Source of the DNA: an uncultured Lachnospiraceae bacterium
Lineage (GTDB): Bacteria > Bacillota > Clostridia > Lachnospirales > Lachnospiraceae
Assembly: GCA_902803155.1 (NCBI GenBank)
Contig: CADCOU010000201.1
Span: 1 to 16,884, forward strand
Length of the DNA stretch: 16,884 nucleotides
Direction of reading: 5' to 3'
Shown: positions 1 through 6,556 of the stretch, piece after piece
Layout: each line of letters opens with the position of its first letter
Numbering within the stretch: position 1 is the stretch's first letter
Made by a program: the position numbers and the translations under genes
Notes under the pieces: model-generated
What the model was told of the DNA's origin: nothing
Seen by the model: the letters and a program-made list of their open reading frames with translations, nothing else
The model's database searches: none

Positions 1-393
1 CTGGTCGACCGTCTCATAGAAAAGATCAACCGTCAGGATATACTTGCTCTTTGAAAGATTCAGGTAGAATGTGATCTCGCTCCGGGCCGATTGCGGATGC
101 ACCATATTTGCAATGGCGCCGATACGGTCCAGTGCATAGAAGCAGATAATTGCCTGGGGTGTGTTCGGCATGCAGATCGTGACGGCGTCTCCGGGACTGA
201 TTCCGGAGCGGTAAAAAGCGCGTGCGCACTGCTCGATCCGGTCAACAAATCTGCGATAGCTTGTTTTTCTGCCGTAAAATTCATAAGCGGGAAAGTTCGG
301 ATGGATCGCCGCGTTTTTCGCTACCATCTCGAACATGGTCACTTCGGGATATTCCAGATGATCCCTCTGTCTGTATGGTTCTGTCTGATTCAT
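1..393 (-). CDS. AMP-forming acyl-CoA synthetase (ANL family), N-terminal part, cut by window edge
   Basis: The minus strand reads open from the ATG at 393-391 to base 1, giving 131 residues, so the protein continues beyond the window. A ribosome site GGAGAAGGA lies at 398-406, just before the ATG. The residues fit the N-terminal domain of adenylate-forming ligases: an aromatic-rich start (PAYEFYGRKTSY), then GISPGDAVTICMPNTPQ and FYALDRIGAIANMVHP, the usual sequence where the first substrate domain begins. Family members activate a carboxylic acid with ATP to an acyl-AMP and then transfer it to CoA, in the cytoplasm. The P-loop, the A8 hinge and the C-terminal domain are outside the window, so the acyl substrate (long-chain fatty acid or other) cannot be judged. 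It is transcribed away from gpsA from its own promoter at 496-524. Confidence 0.85.
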   Translation of the reverse strand, partial: MNQTEPYRQRDHLEYPEVTMFEMVAKNAAIHPNFPAYEFYGRKTSYRRFVDRIEQCARAFYRSGISPGDAVTICMPNTPQAIICFYALDRIGAIANMVHPQSARSEITFYLNLSKSKYILTVDLFYETVDQ

Positions 394-421
394 GCTGTCC
401 TTCTCCGGGTCGTATTAGCGG

Positions 422-482
422 AGCATCCGGCAGGCGCCTTACATCCGGCGGATAAGCCGGCGGCTGCAAATGCATGGATGCT
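422..482. repeat. Layered imperfect inverted repeat in the leader of the acyl-CoA synthetase gene
   Basis: Nested arms face each other: AGCATCC (422-428) with GGATGCT (476-482); GCAGGCGCC (430-438) with GGCGGCTGC (459-467, one mismatch); and ATCC (443-446) with GGAT (450-453). The segment lies between the predicted start of the minus-strand transcript (about 489) and the ribosome site at 398-406, so it would fold in the leader RNA. There is no T-run after it in either direction, so it is not a plain terminator. Function unknown. Confidence 0.5.
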
Positions 483-495
483 GTCCACGGGTACT

Positions 496-524
496 ATCAT
501 AACAGAAGGAGGGGAACCTGTCAT
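496..524 (-). promoter_or_regulatory. Sigma-A promoter of the acyl-CoA synthetase gene
   Basis: Read on the minus strand there is a -35 ATGACA (524-519), a 17-bp spacer and a -10 TATGAT (501-496) preceded by TG and one base, an extended -10. Five of six bases match consensus in each box. The predicted start near 489 gives a leader of about 95 nt. Confidence 0.6.
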
Positions 525-556
525 TATGAAGACAGGGAATGCTGACTTTAATGTAC

Positions 557-585
557 TTGACTTCCCTGTTCGTAATGAATAAGGT
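557..585 (+). promoter_or_regulatory. Weak candidate promoter for the gpsA operon
   Basis: TTGACT (557-562) is a good -35, but at 17 bp the -10 is only TAAGGT (580-585). No better pair was found between 394 and 670. The operon needs a promoter here because the gene to the left runs the other way. Confidence 0.3.
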
Positions 586-670
586 AAATACACGGAAAAA
601 AGAGTCCGGGGAACCGGGAACGGAACAGACCGTTCTTCCGGTGGATTTGATAATATACGGAGGAAGAGAT

Positions 671-1681
671 ATGGCTGAGATAGGAATACTCGGCGCCGGT
701 ACCTGGGGCATGGCGCTGACCCGGATGCTTGCAAATGAAGGTCACAGGACGACGGTGTGGTCCGCTCTGCCGGAGGAGATCGAGACATATAGCAAAACGC
801 GCAGGCAGCCCAATCTTCCCGGGATGGTCATCCCGGATTCGGTACGGTTTACAAAAGAGATAGCGGATGCATGCACGGGGAAGGATATTCTGCTGTTTGC
901 TGTTCCTTCCGTATTTGTACGAGCGACAGCAAAAGCAGCGGCGCCTTTCATTCCGGAAGGCCAGATCATCGTGGACGTGGCGAAGGGGATAGAGCCGGAG
1001 ACGCTGTTTACGATGACGCAGGTCATCGCGGATGCGATGGAGGGGAAGACCGTCCGTCTGGTAGCCTTGTCCGGACCGACGCATGCGGAGGAGGTGGCAC
1101 AGGATCTCCCGACTACCATCGTAGCTGCGGGCAGAGATACGGAGGCGGCAAAAACCGTGCAGCAGATCTTCATGAATGATGTCATGCGGGTCTACACGAA
1201 CGAGGATGTACTGGGTGTGGAGCTGTGCGGTGCGCTCAAGAATATTATTGCTCTGGCAAGCGGAGCGGCGCTCGGGCTGGGATACGGTGACAACACGAAG
1301 GCTGCACTGATCACCCGGGGCATGCATGAGATCACGCTGCTCGGAGTGGCAATGGGCTGCGATGAGCGGACATTTTACGGGCTCGCCGGCATAGGAGACC
1401 TGATCGTGACGGCTACCTCAGAACATTCCAGAAACAACCGCTGCGGACACCTGATCGGCGAGGGCATGAAGCCTGCGGACGCGGTCGTGAAGGTCGGTAT
1501 GGTGGTAGAAGGTATCAACGCGATCCCTGCAGCGCTTCAGCTTAAGCAGAAATATGGGATAGAGATGCCGCTGGTAGACGCGATCGATGCCGTTGTGAAT
1601 CATGATGCGGATCCGAAGAAGACGGTGCATGATCTGATGACCAGGGCTCCGCGGTCCGAACTGGATTACCGGAAGTCCTGA
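671..1681 (+). CDS. gpsA: NAD(P)-dependent glycerol-3-phosphate dehydrogenase GpsA
   Basis: The 336-residue product has the normal GpsA length and every family landmark: the Rossmann motif GAGTWG at 8-13, VAKGIE with Lys105, GPTHAEEV at 135-142, the catalytic Lys190 in ELCGALKN, GLAGIGDLIVT at 237-247 and SRNNR at 253-257. It reduces dihydroxyacetone phosphate to sn-glycerol-3-phosphate in the cytoplasm, the backbone for phospholipids. The frame stays open upstream to 539, but the ATG at 671 is chosen because GGAGGAAGA lies just before it (659-667) and the Rossmann strand starts at residue 4. It is the first gene of a three-gene plus-strand run; the next gene begins 49 bp downstream. plsY, a frequent partner of gpsA, is not in the window. 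Confidence 0.97.
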   Translation: MAEIGILGAGTWGMALTRMLANEGHRTTVWSALPEEIETYSKTRRQPNLPGMVIPDSVRFTKEIADACTGKDILLFAVPSVFVRATAKAAAPFIPEGQIIVDVAKGIEPETLFTMTQVIADAMEGKTVRLVALSGPTHAEEVAQDLPTTIVAAGRDTEAAKTVQQIFMNDVMRVYTNEDVLGVELCGALKNIIALASGAALGLGYGDNTKAALITRGMHEITLLGVAMGCDERTFYGLAGIGDLIVTATSEHSRNNRCGHLIGEGMKPADAVVKVGMVVEGINAIPAALQLKQKYGIEMPLVDAIDAVVNHDADPKKTVHDLMTRAPRSELDYRKS

Positions 1682-1730
1682 CGCGCCGGACAGGTGGGAT
1701 GAGAATGGCAACAAGGAGAACGTGATCTGT

Positions 1731-2924
1731 ATGCATCCTGTTTTATCGATCGGTATCTATGTGATAATGGAGCTGCTCACGCTGCTGTTTGCGGCAGCGT
1801 GTCTGAAAGACAATGTGTGTCTTCCGAAGGGCAGCAGAATGCTGCGGACGGTATATGCAGCATCTGCGGCTGTCTTTCTGCTGCTCGGCATGACTCCCGT
1901 TCTGGGGGCAATGCTGCCGGACCGTTCCGTTAAGTTCACGCTGCAGGCAGCGGGAAATATCTGGCTTGGGTTCTTTATTTATTTCGGCGGGCTGCTGCTT
2001 ATTCTGTTTATACTGGTCTGTATTCTGGACCTGATCCGGCATAAGAAAGAGAGAGGACGCCTCCGCCTGGGCATATTTGCGGTTTCCCTGCTGACCGGGA
2101 TCGTCCTTCTCCTGTATGGCATGGCACACGCGCAGAATACCGTTCTGACATCTTATGAGATCAGTTCACAGAAAGAGACCGGGGAGCGGAAGGACCTGAA
2201 AGTCGTCCTGATCGCGGATCTGCACCTGAGTGTGAACTCGAATATTCCCCTGATCCGCAGAATGGTGGATACGATCAACGACCAGGACGCGGATGTCGTT
2301 CTGATCGGAGGGGATATCTTTACCAGCTCCTACAGAAGCCTGAAGCATCCGGAGAAATATGCCGCCATCCTGAGGGAGATAAAGGCCGGGGACGGCGTGT
2401 ATGCGGTTTACGGAAACCATGATGTGGAAGAAGGCCTGTTCGGGGGATTTCCGGTCACGCCGATCTCCAAAGCGTTCCGCTCGAAGGAGATGGAGCAGTT
2501 CTTTGAGGACAGCGGATTTACGGTACTGTACGATGAGACAGTGACTGTCGCGGACGGAGCGGTGCAGATCACAGGACGGATCGACGGGGAGAAGGCCGGG
2601 GACGGAACGACCAATCGTAAGAACCCGTCTGAGGTTCTTGCCGGGATCGACCCGGAGAAGTATTCGATCGTACTTCAGCATGAACCGGTCGAATTTGCAA
2701 AGCTGAAGGAAAGCGGAGCGGATCTGGTGCTCTGCGGACATACCCATGCGGGACAGATCTTCCCCGGAAACCTGTTCACAAGGTTTTTCAATGAAAACGC
2801 ATACGGATATAAGATCATCGCCGGCCTGGATACGGTCGTGACAGCCGGGATCGGCTATTACGGACCGCCCATGCGCGTGGGAACCAACAGTGAGATCACG
2901 GTTATAAACCTGCATCTTTCATAA
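1731..2924 (+). CDS. Membrane-anchored calcineurin-like metallophosphoesterase
   Basis: The protein has 397 residues. The first 135 hold about four hydrophobic segments (roughly 5-24, 42-60, 76-100 and 112-131). A calcineurin-like phosphoesterase domain follows, with the metal ligands in order: ADLH at 162-165, GGD at 193-195, GNHD at 228-231, His317 and GHTHAG at 336-341. This is the YkuE/YaeI type, in which a two-metal site hydrolyses phosphoesters or pyrophosphates; known relatives act on lipid-linked or wall-linked substrates, but the substrate here is unknown. The catalytic domain follows the last membrane segment; its side is not certain from sequence. AAGGAG at 1713-1718 is 12 bp before this ATG; a GTG at 1722 in the same frame would sit only 3 bp from it, so ATG 1731 is preferred. 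It lies between gpsA and a dehydrogenase and is probably cotranscribed. Confidence 0.88.
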   Translation: MHPVLSIGIYVIMELLTLLFAAACLKDNVCLPKGSRMLRTVYAASAAVFLLLGMTPVLGAMLPDRSVKFTLQAAGNIWLGFFIYFGGLLLILFILVCILDLIRHKKERGRLRLGIFAVSLLTGIVLLLYGMAHAQNTVLTSYEISSQKETGERKDLKVVLIADLHLSVNSNIPLIRRMVDTINDQDADVVLIGGDIFTSSYRSLKHPEKYAAILREIKAGDGVYAVYGNHDVEEGLFGGFPVTPISKAFRSKEMEQFFEDSGFTVLYDETVTVADGAVQITGRIDGEKAGDGTTNRKNPSEVLAGIDPEKYSIVLQHEPVEFAKLKESGADLVLCGHTHAGQIFPGNLFTRFFNENAYGYKIIAGLDTVVTAGIGYYGPPMRVGTNSEITVINLHLS

Positions 2925-2951
2925 TCAGAACGATAAGGAGAGATCTCCGGT

Positions 2952-3716
2952 ATGCAGACAGTATTTATCACAGGAGCGACATCAGGGATCGGAATGGAAT
3001 TTGCACAGGCGTATGCCGCGCAGGGCTGCCGCCTGATCCTGGTCGGAAGAAGGGAAGACCGCCTGGAGAAGCTGAGAGCGGAAACCGGGACCGACTGCCG
3101 CCTGATCCGGGCAGATCTCGCGGAAGAGGAGCAGTGCAGGAAACTGCTTGAGGAGATCTCTGATGAACCGGTTGATATCTTTATCAACAACGCCGGATTC
3201 GGCACGGCCGGAAGCTTTCTTGAGACCGATATCGACAAAGAGACCGCGATGATCCGTGTAAATGATGCGGCCATGCACATCCTGTTCAAGGGCGTCCTGC
3301 AGAAAATGCAGGCGCGGGGACACGGAACGATCCTGAACGTTGCATCCTCTGCAGGCCTGCTTCCGGGCGGACCATACATGGCGGCATACTATGCGTCCAA
3401 GGCTTATGTGGTTTCCCTGACAAGGGCAGTGGCGGAGGAGCTCAGGGAGAAGGGAAGCCCGGTATATGTATGCGCACTGTGCCCCGGCCCGGTCAACACG
3501 GAGTTTAACGAGCATGCGGATGTGGAGTTTGCTCTTAAGGGCATCTCTGCAAAGCGGTGCGTCTCGGAATGTCTGTCTGCCATGAAGAGGCGAAGGATCA
3601 TAATCGTTCCGACGTTTCTGATGAAGGCTGCCGTATTCTTTCAGCATTTTGTTCCGGAACCTGTGCTGATACGCATGGTTGCCGGACAGCAGAAAAAGAA
3701 GATCCGCCCCCGCTGA
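2952..3716 (+). CDS. Short-chain dehydrogenase/reductase (SDR family)
   Basis: This is a classical SDR of 254 residues. The cofactor loop TGATSGIG is at 7-14, NNAG at 79-82, Ser133 and Tyr146-x3-Lys150 form the catalytic set, and PGPVNTEF is at 178-185. Arg33-Arg34 after the second strand favour NADPH over NADH. Such enzymes oxidise or reduce hydroxyl/carbonyl groups; the substrate cannot be told from sequence, and the C-terminal part (about 190-254) is basic and hydrophobic, as in DltE/YqjQ-like relatives. AAGGAG at 2935-2940 precedes the ATG by 11 bp, and the gene starts 27 bp after the phosphoesterase gene. It is the last gene of the gpsA run: a terminator hairpin begins within its last codons. 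Confidence 0.9.
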   Translation: MQTVFITGATSGIGMEFAQAYAAQGCRLILVGRREDRLEKLRAETGTDCRLIRADLAEEEQCRKLLEEISDEPVDIFINNAGFGTAGSFLETDIDKETAMIRVNDAAMHILFKGVLQKMQARGHGTILNVASSAGLLPGGPYMAAYYASKAYVVSLTRAVAEELREKGSPVYVCALCPGPVNTEFNEHADVEFALKGISAKRCVSECLSAMKRRRIIIVPTFLMKAAVFFQHFVPEPVLIRMVAGQQKKKIRPR

Positions 3717-3733
3717 GGGATGGATCTTTTTTA
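3699..3733 (+). terminator. Rho-independent terminator of the gpsA operon
   Basis: AAGATCC (3699-3705) pairs with GGATCTT (3722-3728), with an inner CCC/GGG pairing in the loop, followed by a run of T at 3727-3732. The stop codon of the dehydrogenase gene (3714-3716) lies inside the hairpin. Confidence 0.75.
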
Positions 3734-3780
3734 TTGTCCGTCTGGGAAACGGGAACACGCTGCAGTACCGGAATCTGCGG

Positions 3781-3809
3781 TTGACTTTACAGGGAAATGC
3801 GGAGATAAT
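3781..3809 (+). promoter_or_regulatory. Sigma-A promoter of the NhaC-family antiporter gene
   Basis: TTGACT (3781-3786), a 17-bp spacer and GATAAT (3804-3809): five of six matches in each box at ideal spacing. The start would be near 3816, leaving a leader of about 58 nt that is mostly made of inverted repeats. Confidence 0.65.
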
Positions 3810-3818
3810 AGGGAATGT

Positions 3819-3856
3819 GCTTTATCATTGTAAAGCGGTGACAAAGCAATGCTTTA
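3819..3856 (+). promoter_or_regulatory. Alternating inverted repeats in the antiporter leader
   Basis: Two perfect dyads stand side by side: GCTTTA (3819-3824) with TAAAGC (3831-3836), and AAAGCA (3843-3848) with TGCTTT (3850-3855). Since TAAAGC (3831-3836) can also pair with GCTTTA (3851-3856), the RNA could form either two local hairpins or one different hairpin. The last arm ends 4 bases before the ribosome site GAGGAGGAG at 3861-3869. They could be an RNA switch or DNA operators; neither is proven. Confidence 0.45.
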
Positions 3857-3874
3857 AACTGAGGAGGAGCGAGT

Positions 3875-5527
3875 ATGAAAAGAAGCAATGGAAAAAGGAG
3901 AGCCCTGGCGCTGCCGGTTCTGACACTGCTGCCGGTCCTGTGCATGGCTGTTCCTGTGTGGGCAGAAGATGCCGGAGAGACGATCGCGAATACGTCGCGT
4001 TATTACAATACGTTCTGGGCACTGGTCCCGTCCCTGATCGCCATTATCCTGGCGCTGATCACAAAAGAGGTTTATTCTTCTCTGTTCATCGGAATCGTGT
4101 TCGGAGCCGTTCTCGCAGCGAACGGAAACTTTGAGAAGACGCTGAACACGATCTTTACGGACGGCATCGTCGCATCGGTTGCGGATTCCTACAACGTAGG
4201 CATCCTGATCTTTCTGATCATTCTCGGAGCGATCGTTGCCATGATGAATAAAGCCGGCGGTTCGGCTGCATTCGGAGTCTGGGCAAGGGATCACATCAAG
4301 ACGAGAAGAGGCGCGCAGTTTGCCACGACGCTTCTCGGCTGCCTGATCTTTATCGACGACTATTTCAACTGTCTGACAGTCGGTTCCGTCATGAGACCGG
4401 TCACAGACCGTCACAAGATCTCAAGGGCAAAGCTGGCGTACCTGATCGACGCGACGGCGGCGCCGGTCTGTATTATCGCGCCGATCTCGTCCTGGGCGGC
4501 AGCGGTTTCCGGATTCGTGGAGGACGGAAGCGGACTTGCACTGTTTATCCGCACGATCCCGTATAATTTCTATGCGCTGCTTACGATCGTTATGATGCTG
4601 ACGCTGACGGCCAAGGATATTGAATTCGGACCGATGGCAAAGTATGAGAAGAACGCGAAGAAAGGGGACCTGTTCTCCGGAGCGAATCCCTACGCGAATG
4701 TGAAAGATGATGTACCGGAAGGGAAGGGCAGGGTCCTTGATCTTGTACTGCCGGTCGTAGTGCTTGTAGCCTGCTGTGTGATCGGTATGATCTATACCGG
4801 CGGTTTCTTCAGCGGTGCGGACTTTATCACGGCGTTCTCCGATTCCGACGCTTCGGTAGGACTGATGCTCGGATCCGCGTTCGGACTTCTGTTTGCAATC
4901 ATCTATTATGTGGTACGCAAGTCATTCAGTTTCCGTGAAGCTATGAGCTGTATTCCGGAAGGCTTCAAGGCGATGGTTCCGGCGATCATGATTCTGGTCT
5001 TCGCATGGTCTCTGAACAGCATCACATCTTATCTCGGAGCAAAGGTATATGTGGCGGGTCTGATCGAGAATTCTGCCAGCGGACTGCAGATGTTCCTGCC
5101 GGCGGTCATCTTCCTGATTGCATGCGGACTCAGCTTTGCGACCGGTACCAGCTGGGGTACGTTCGGTATCCTGATCCCGATCGTTCTGAAAGCGTTCCCG
5201 TGGTCAGCAGGCAATCCGATCTCCATCGTCTGCGTCGCGGCCTGCATGGCAGGCGCTGTCTGCGGCGATCACTGCAGCCCGATCTCCGATACAACGATCA
5301 TGTCGTCTGCCGGCGCCCAGTGCGAGCATGTGAACCATGTCTCCACACAGCTGCCGTATGCGATGACGGCGGCGGCCGTGTCTGCGGTCGGATATCTGCT
5401 TGCCGGCATCTTCGCTGTAAAGAATATTCCTGCGGTGATTGCCCTTCCGTTCTCCATACTGCTCATGATTATTGTAGCGATGGCGCTGGGAAGAAAGACC
5501 GAAGGAGAAGCGGAGTCGGAAGCTTAA
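3875..5527 (+). CDS. NhaC-family Na+/H+ antiporter
   Basis: A 550-residue polytopic membrane protein of the NhaC/ArsB-like ion transporter superfamily, expected to exchange Na+ (or another small solute) for H+ across the cytoplasmic membrane. Family signatures are visible: TKEVYSSLFIGIVFGA near the start, a conserved FIDDYFNCLTVGSVMRPVTD segment at about 160, PVCIIAPISSWAAAVSG soon after, GTSWGTFGILIPI near 430, and GDHCSPISDTTIMSS plus CEHVNHVSTQLPYA near 470-500. About 11-13 membrane segments are apparent. The N-terminus (1-30) looks like a cleavable signal peptide: basic start, hydrophobic core, and VWA before Glu31. GAGGAGGAG at 3861-3869 fixes the ATG. It is monocistronic, between its own promoter and a strong terminator. 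NhaC-family members may carry other organic solutes, so the exact substrate is open. Confidence 0.88.
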   Translation: MKRSNGKRRALALPVLTLLPVLCMAVPVWAEDAGETIANTSRYYNTFWALVPSLIAIILALITKEVYSSLFIGIVFGAVLAANGNFEKTLNTIFTDGIVASVADSYNVGILIFLIILGAIVAMMNKAGGSAAFGVWARDHIKTRRGAQFATTLLGCLIFIDDYFNCLTVGSVMRPVTDRHKISRAKLAYLIDATAAPVCIIAPISSWAAAVSGFVEDGSGLALFIRTIPYNFYALLTIVMMLTLTAKDIEFGPMAKYEKNAKKGDLFSGANPYANVKDDVPEGKGRVLDLVLPVVVLVACCVIGMIYTGGFFSGADFITAFSDSDASVGLMLGSAFGLLFAIIYYVVRKSFSFREAMSCIPEGFKAMVPAIMILVFAWSLNSITSYLGAKVYVAGLIENSASGLQMFLPAVIFLIACGLSFATGTSWGTFGILIPIVLKAFPWSAGNPISIVCVAACMAGAVCGDHCSPISDTTIMSSAGAQCEHVNHVSTQLPYAMTAAAVSAVGYLLAGIFAVKNIPAVIALPFSILLMIIVAMALGRKTEGEAESEA

Positions 5528-5640
5528 GATTACATAACCGACGCGTTCCCGCCCTGACAGGCGGAGGGAATGCCCGCACCGGAGTATTCGGAAAAAGCTT
5601 CGGGGCATTTACGAACAGCATAATATAAGAACAGACTTCT

Positions 5641-5673
5641 GCAGGAGGTGCGATCGCACCTCCTGCGTTTTTT
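5641..5673 (+). terminator. Strong Rho-independent terminator after the antiporter gene
   Basis: A perfect 26-bp palindrome (5641-5666), with left arm GCAGGAGGTGCGA and its exact complement after it, is followed by six T at 5668-5673. The stop codon is about 115 bp upstream. Confidence 0.9.
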
Positions 5674-5695
5674 CCTCCTGCCTGACTGTTCGTGC

Positions 5696-5723
5696 TTGCA
5701 ATTCTGCAGATGTGTGGTATGAT
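5696..5723 (+). promoter_or_regulatory. Sigma-A promoter of the prepilin peptidase/TadZ pair
   Basis: TTGCAA (5696-5701), a 16-bp spacer and TATGAT (5718-5723) preceded by TG and one base, an extended -10. The predicted start near 5730 gives a leader of about 125 nt. Confidence 0.55.
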
Positions 5724-5854
5724 GGTCATATTCCGATGCGCAACATATCATTTCTATTAATCCTGCAACATATCTTATGTGATGTTTGCCGCAGTTCTTA
5801 CGATCTCCGTCTGTACGGCACTTTTATTATCTGTTTTTCAAAAGGTCCTGTCTT

Positions 5855-6484
5855 ATGGTATCTGTCTCTGCCCTGGCGACCCTGACACTGTTTATATTTA
5901 CTGCCGTTTGCGCGGTTTCCGACTGTCTCAGCGGAAGGATCTCCAATCCGCTGATCCTCTGCGGCGCCGCCTGTGCACTGGTTTCCCGGGCCGGAGTCTT
6001 TCTGGAGCACGAACTGGCGGATGGGATATCTTCTTCGGTGAATTCTCTGCTGCTGCGCGTTTTTATTCAGATTGTTGATGCGGCCGCGGGGTTTCTGGTT
6101 CCGTATCTTCTGCTTGGTGTTCTTGTATTGCTGAGGATGCTGGGAGGAGGAGATGTGAAGCTGCTTTCCGTGATCGGCATGCAGCTGGGGTTCAGGGGCT
6201 GTGTGAAGATGATCTGGTATTCCTTTCTTGCGGCAGCGCTGGTATCGGTGCTGATTGTTCTTCAGAGACGGAATCTGGTCGAACGGATGAGGTACCTGGG
6301 GAAATATGTCAGCGGCATCGCGGCGACCGGCAGAGTGCGGCCGTACAGAAATCTGCCGGAAGAGACCGGAACAGGCGGTGCGGCGGTAAGGAAAAAGAGC
6401 AGCGGTGAATTCGCGTTTGCAGTACCGGTTCTGCTGGCGGCAGCAGGATATCTGGCAGAGCAGCTGCTGAGACAAGGCGCGTGA
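5855..6484 (+). CDS. Type IV prepilin peptidase, CpaA/TadV type (A24 aspartic protease)
   Basis: A 209-residue membrane protein with the two catalytic aspartates of the A24 family: Asp23 in the first helix context SDCLSGRISN, and Asp100 in GGGDVKLLSVIG (97-108). It lacks the long N-terminal cysteine/methylase domain of PilD, so it is the short CpaA/TadV form that cleaves the leader of Flp-type prepilins at the cytoplasmic face of the membrane. About five or six hydrophobic segments are seen, with a basic loop at roughly 138-185 and a last hydrophobic stretch at 186-203. The ATG at 5855 is used because AAAGG (5841-5845) is 9 bp upstream and it begins the first membrane segment just before Asp23. 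The next gene, a TadZ-like ATPase, follows after 72 bp. No prepilin gene is in the window. Confidence 0.85.
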   Translation: MVSVSALATLTLFIFTAVCAVSDCLSGRISNPLILCGAACALVSRAGVFLEHELADGISSSVNSLLLRVFIQIVDAAAGFLVPYLLLGVLVLLRMLGGGDVKLLSVIGMQLGFRGCVKMIWYSFLAAALVSVLIVLQRRNLVERMRYLGKYVSGIAATGRVRPYRNLPEETGTGGAAVRKKSSGEFAFAVPVLLAAAGYLAEQLLRQGA

Positions 6485-6556
6485 AAGCAGACTTCTCAGG
6501 AGAAGTAACATTCGTTGGAATTGAAAAAAGAACATTCAGAAAGGAGAGGAAAAGCT

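Larger units (their letters stand above)
5528..5854. other. Intergenic region between the antiporter and the prepilin peptidase gene
   Basis: The 327 bp hold an imperfect hairpin (TTCCC-GCC at 5546-5553 facing GGC and GGGAA up to about 5571) of unknown role, the antiporter terminator at 5641-5673 and the next promoter at 5696-5723. The rest, about 125 bp of leader before the ATG at 5855, contains no recognisable gene. A frame reaching upstream of 5855 has only a TTG start and no ribosome site. Confidence 0.6.

Noticed and set aside
422..465. Similarity to enterobacterial REP elements (CATCCGGC and CGCCTTA words)
   Set aside because: The match is short and scattered, and the organism looks like a Firmicute. 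The inverted repeat itself is reported, without that identity.
539..670. A 44-residue N-terminal extension of GpsA
   Set aside because: GpsA proteins begin right before the Rossmann strand; the ATG at 671 has a strong ribosome site and the extra residues resemble no family member.
5786..5854. A longer N-terminus for the prepilin peptidase starting at TTG 5786
   Set aside because: There is no ribosome site for it, while ATG 5855 has AAAGG at a normal distance and starts the first catalytic helix.
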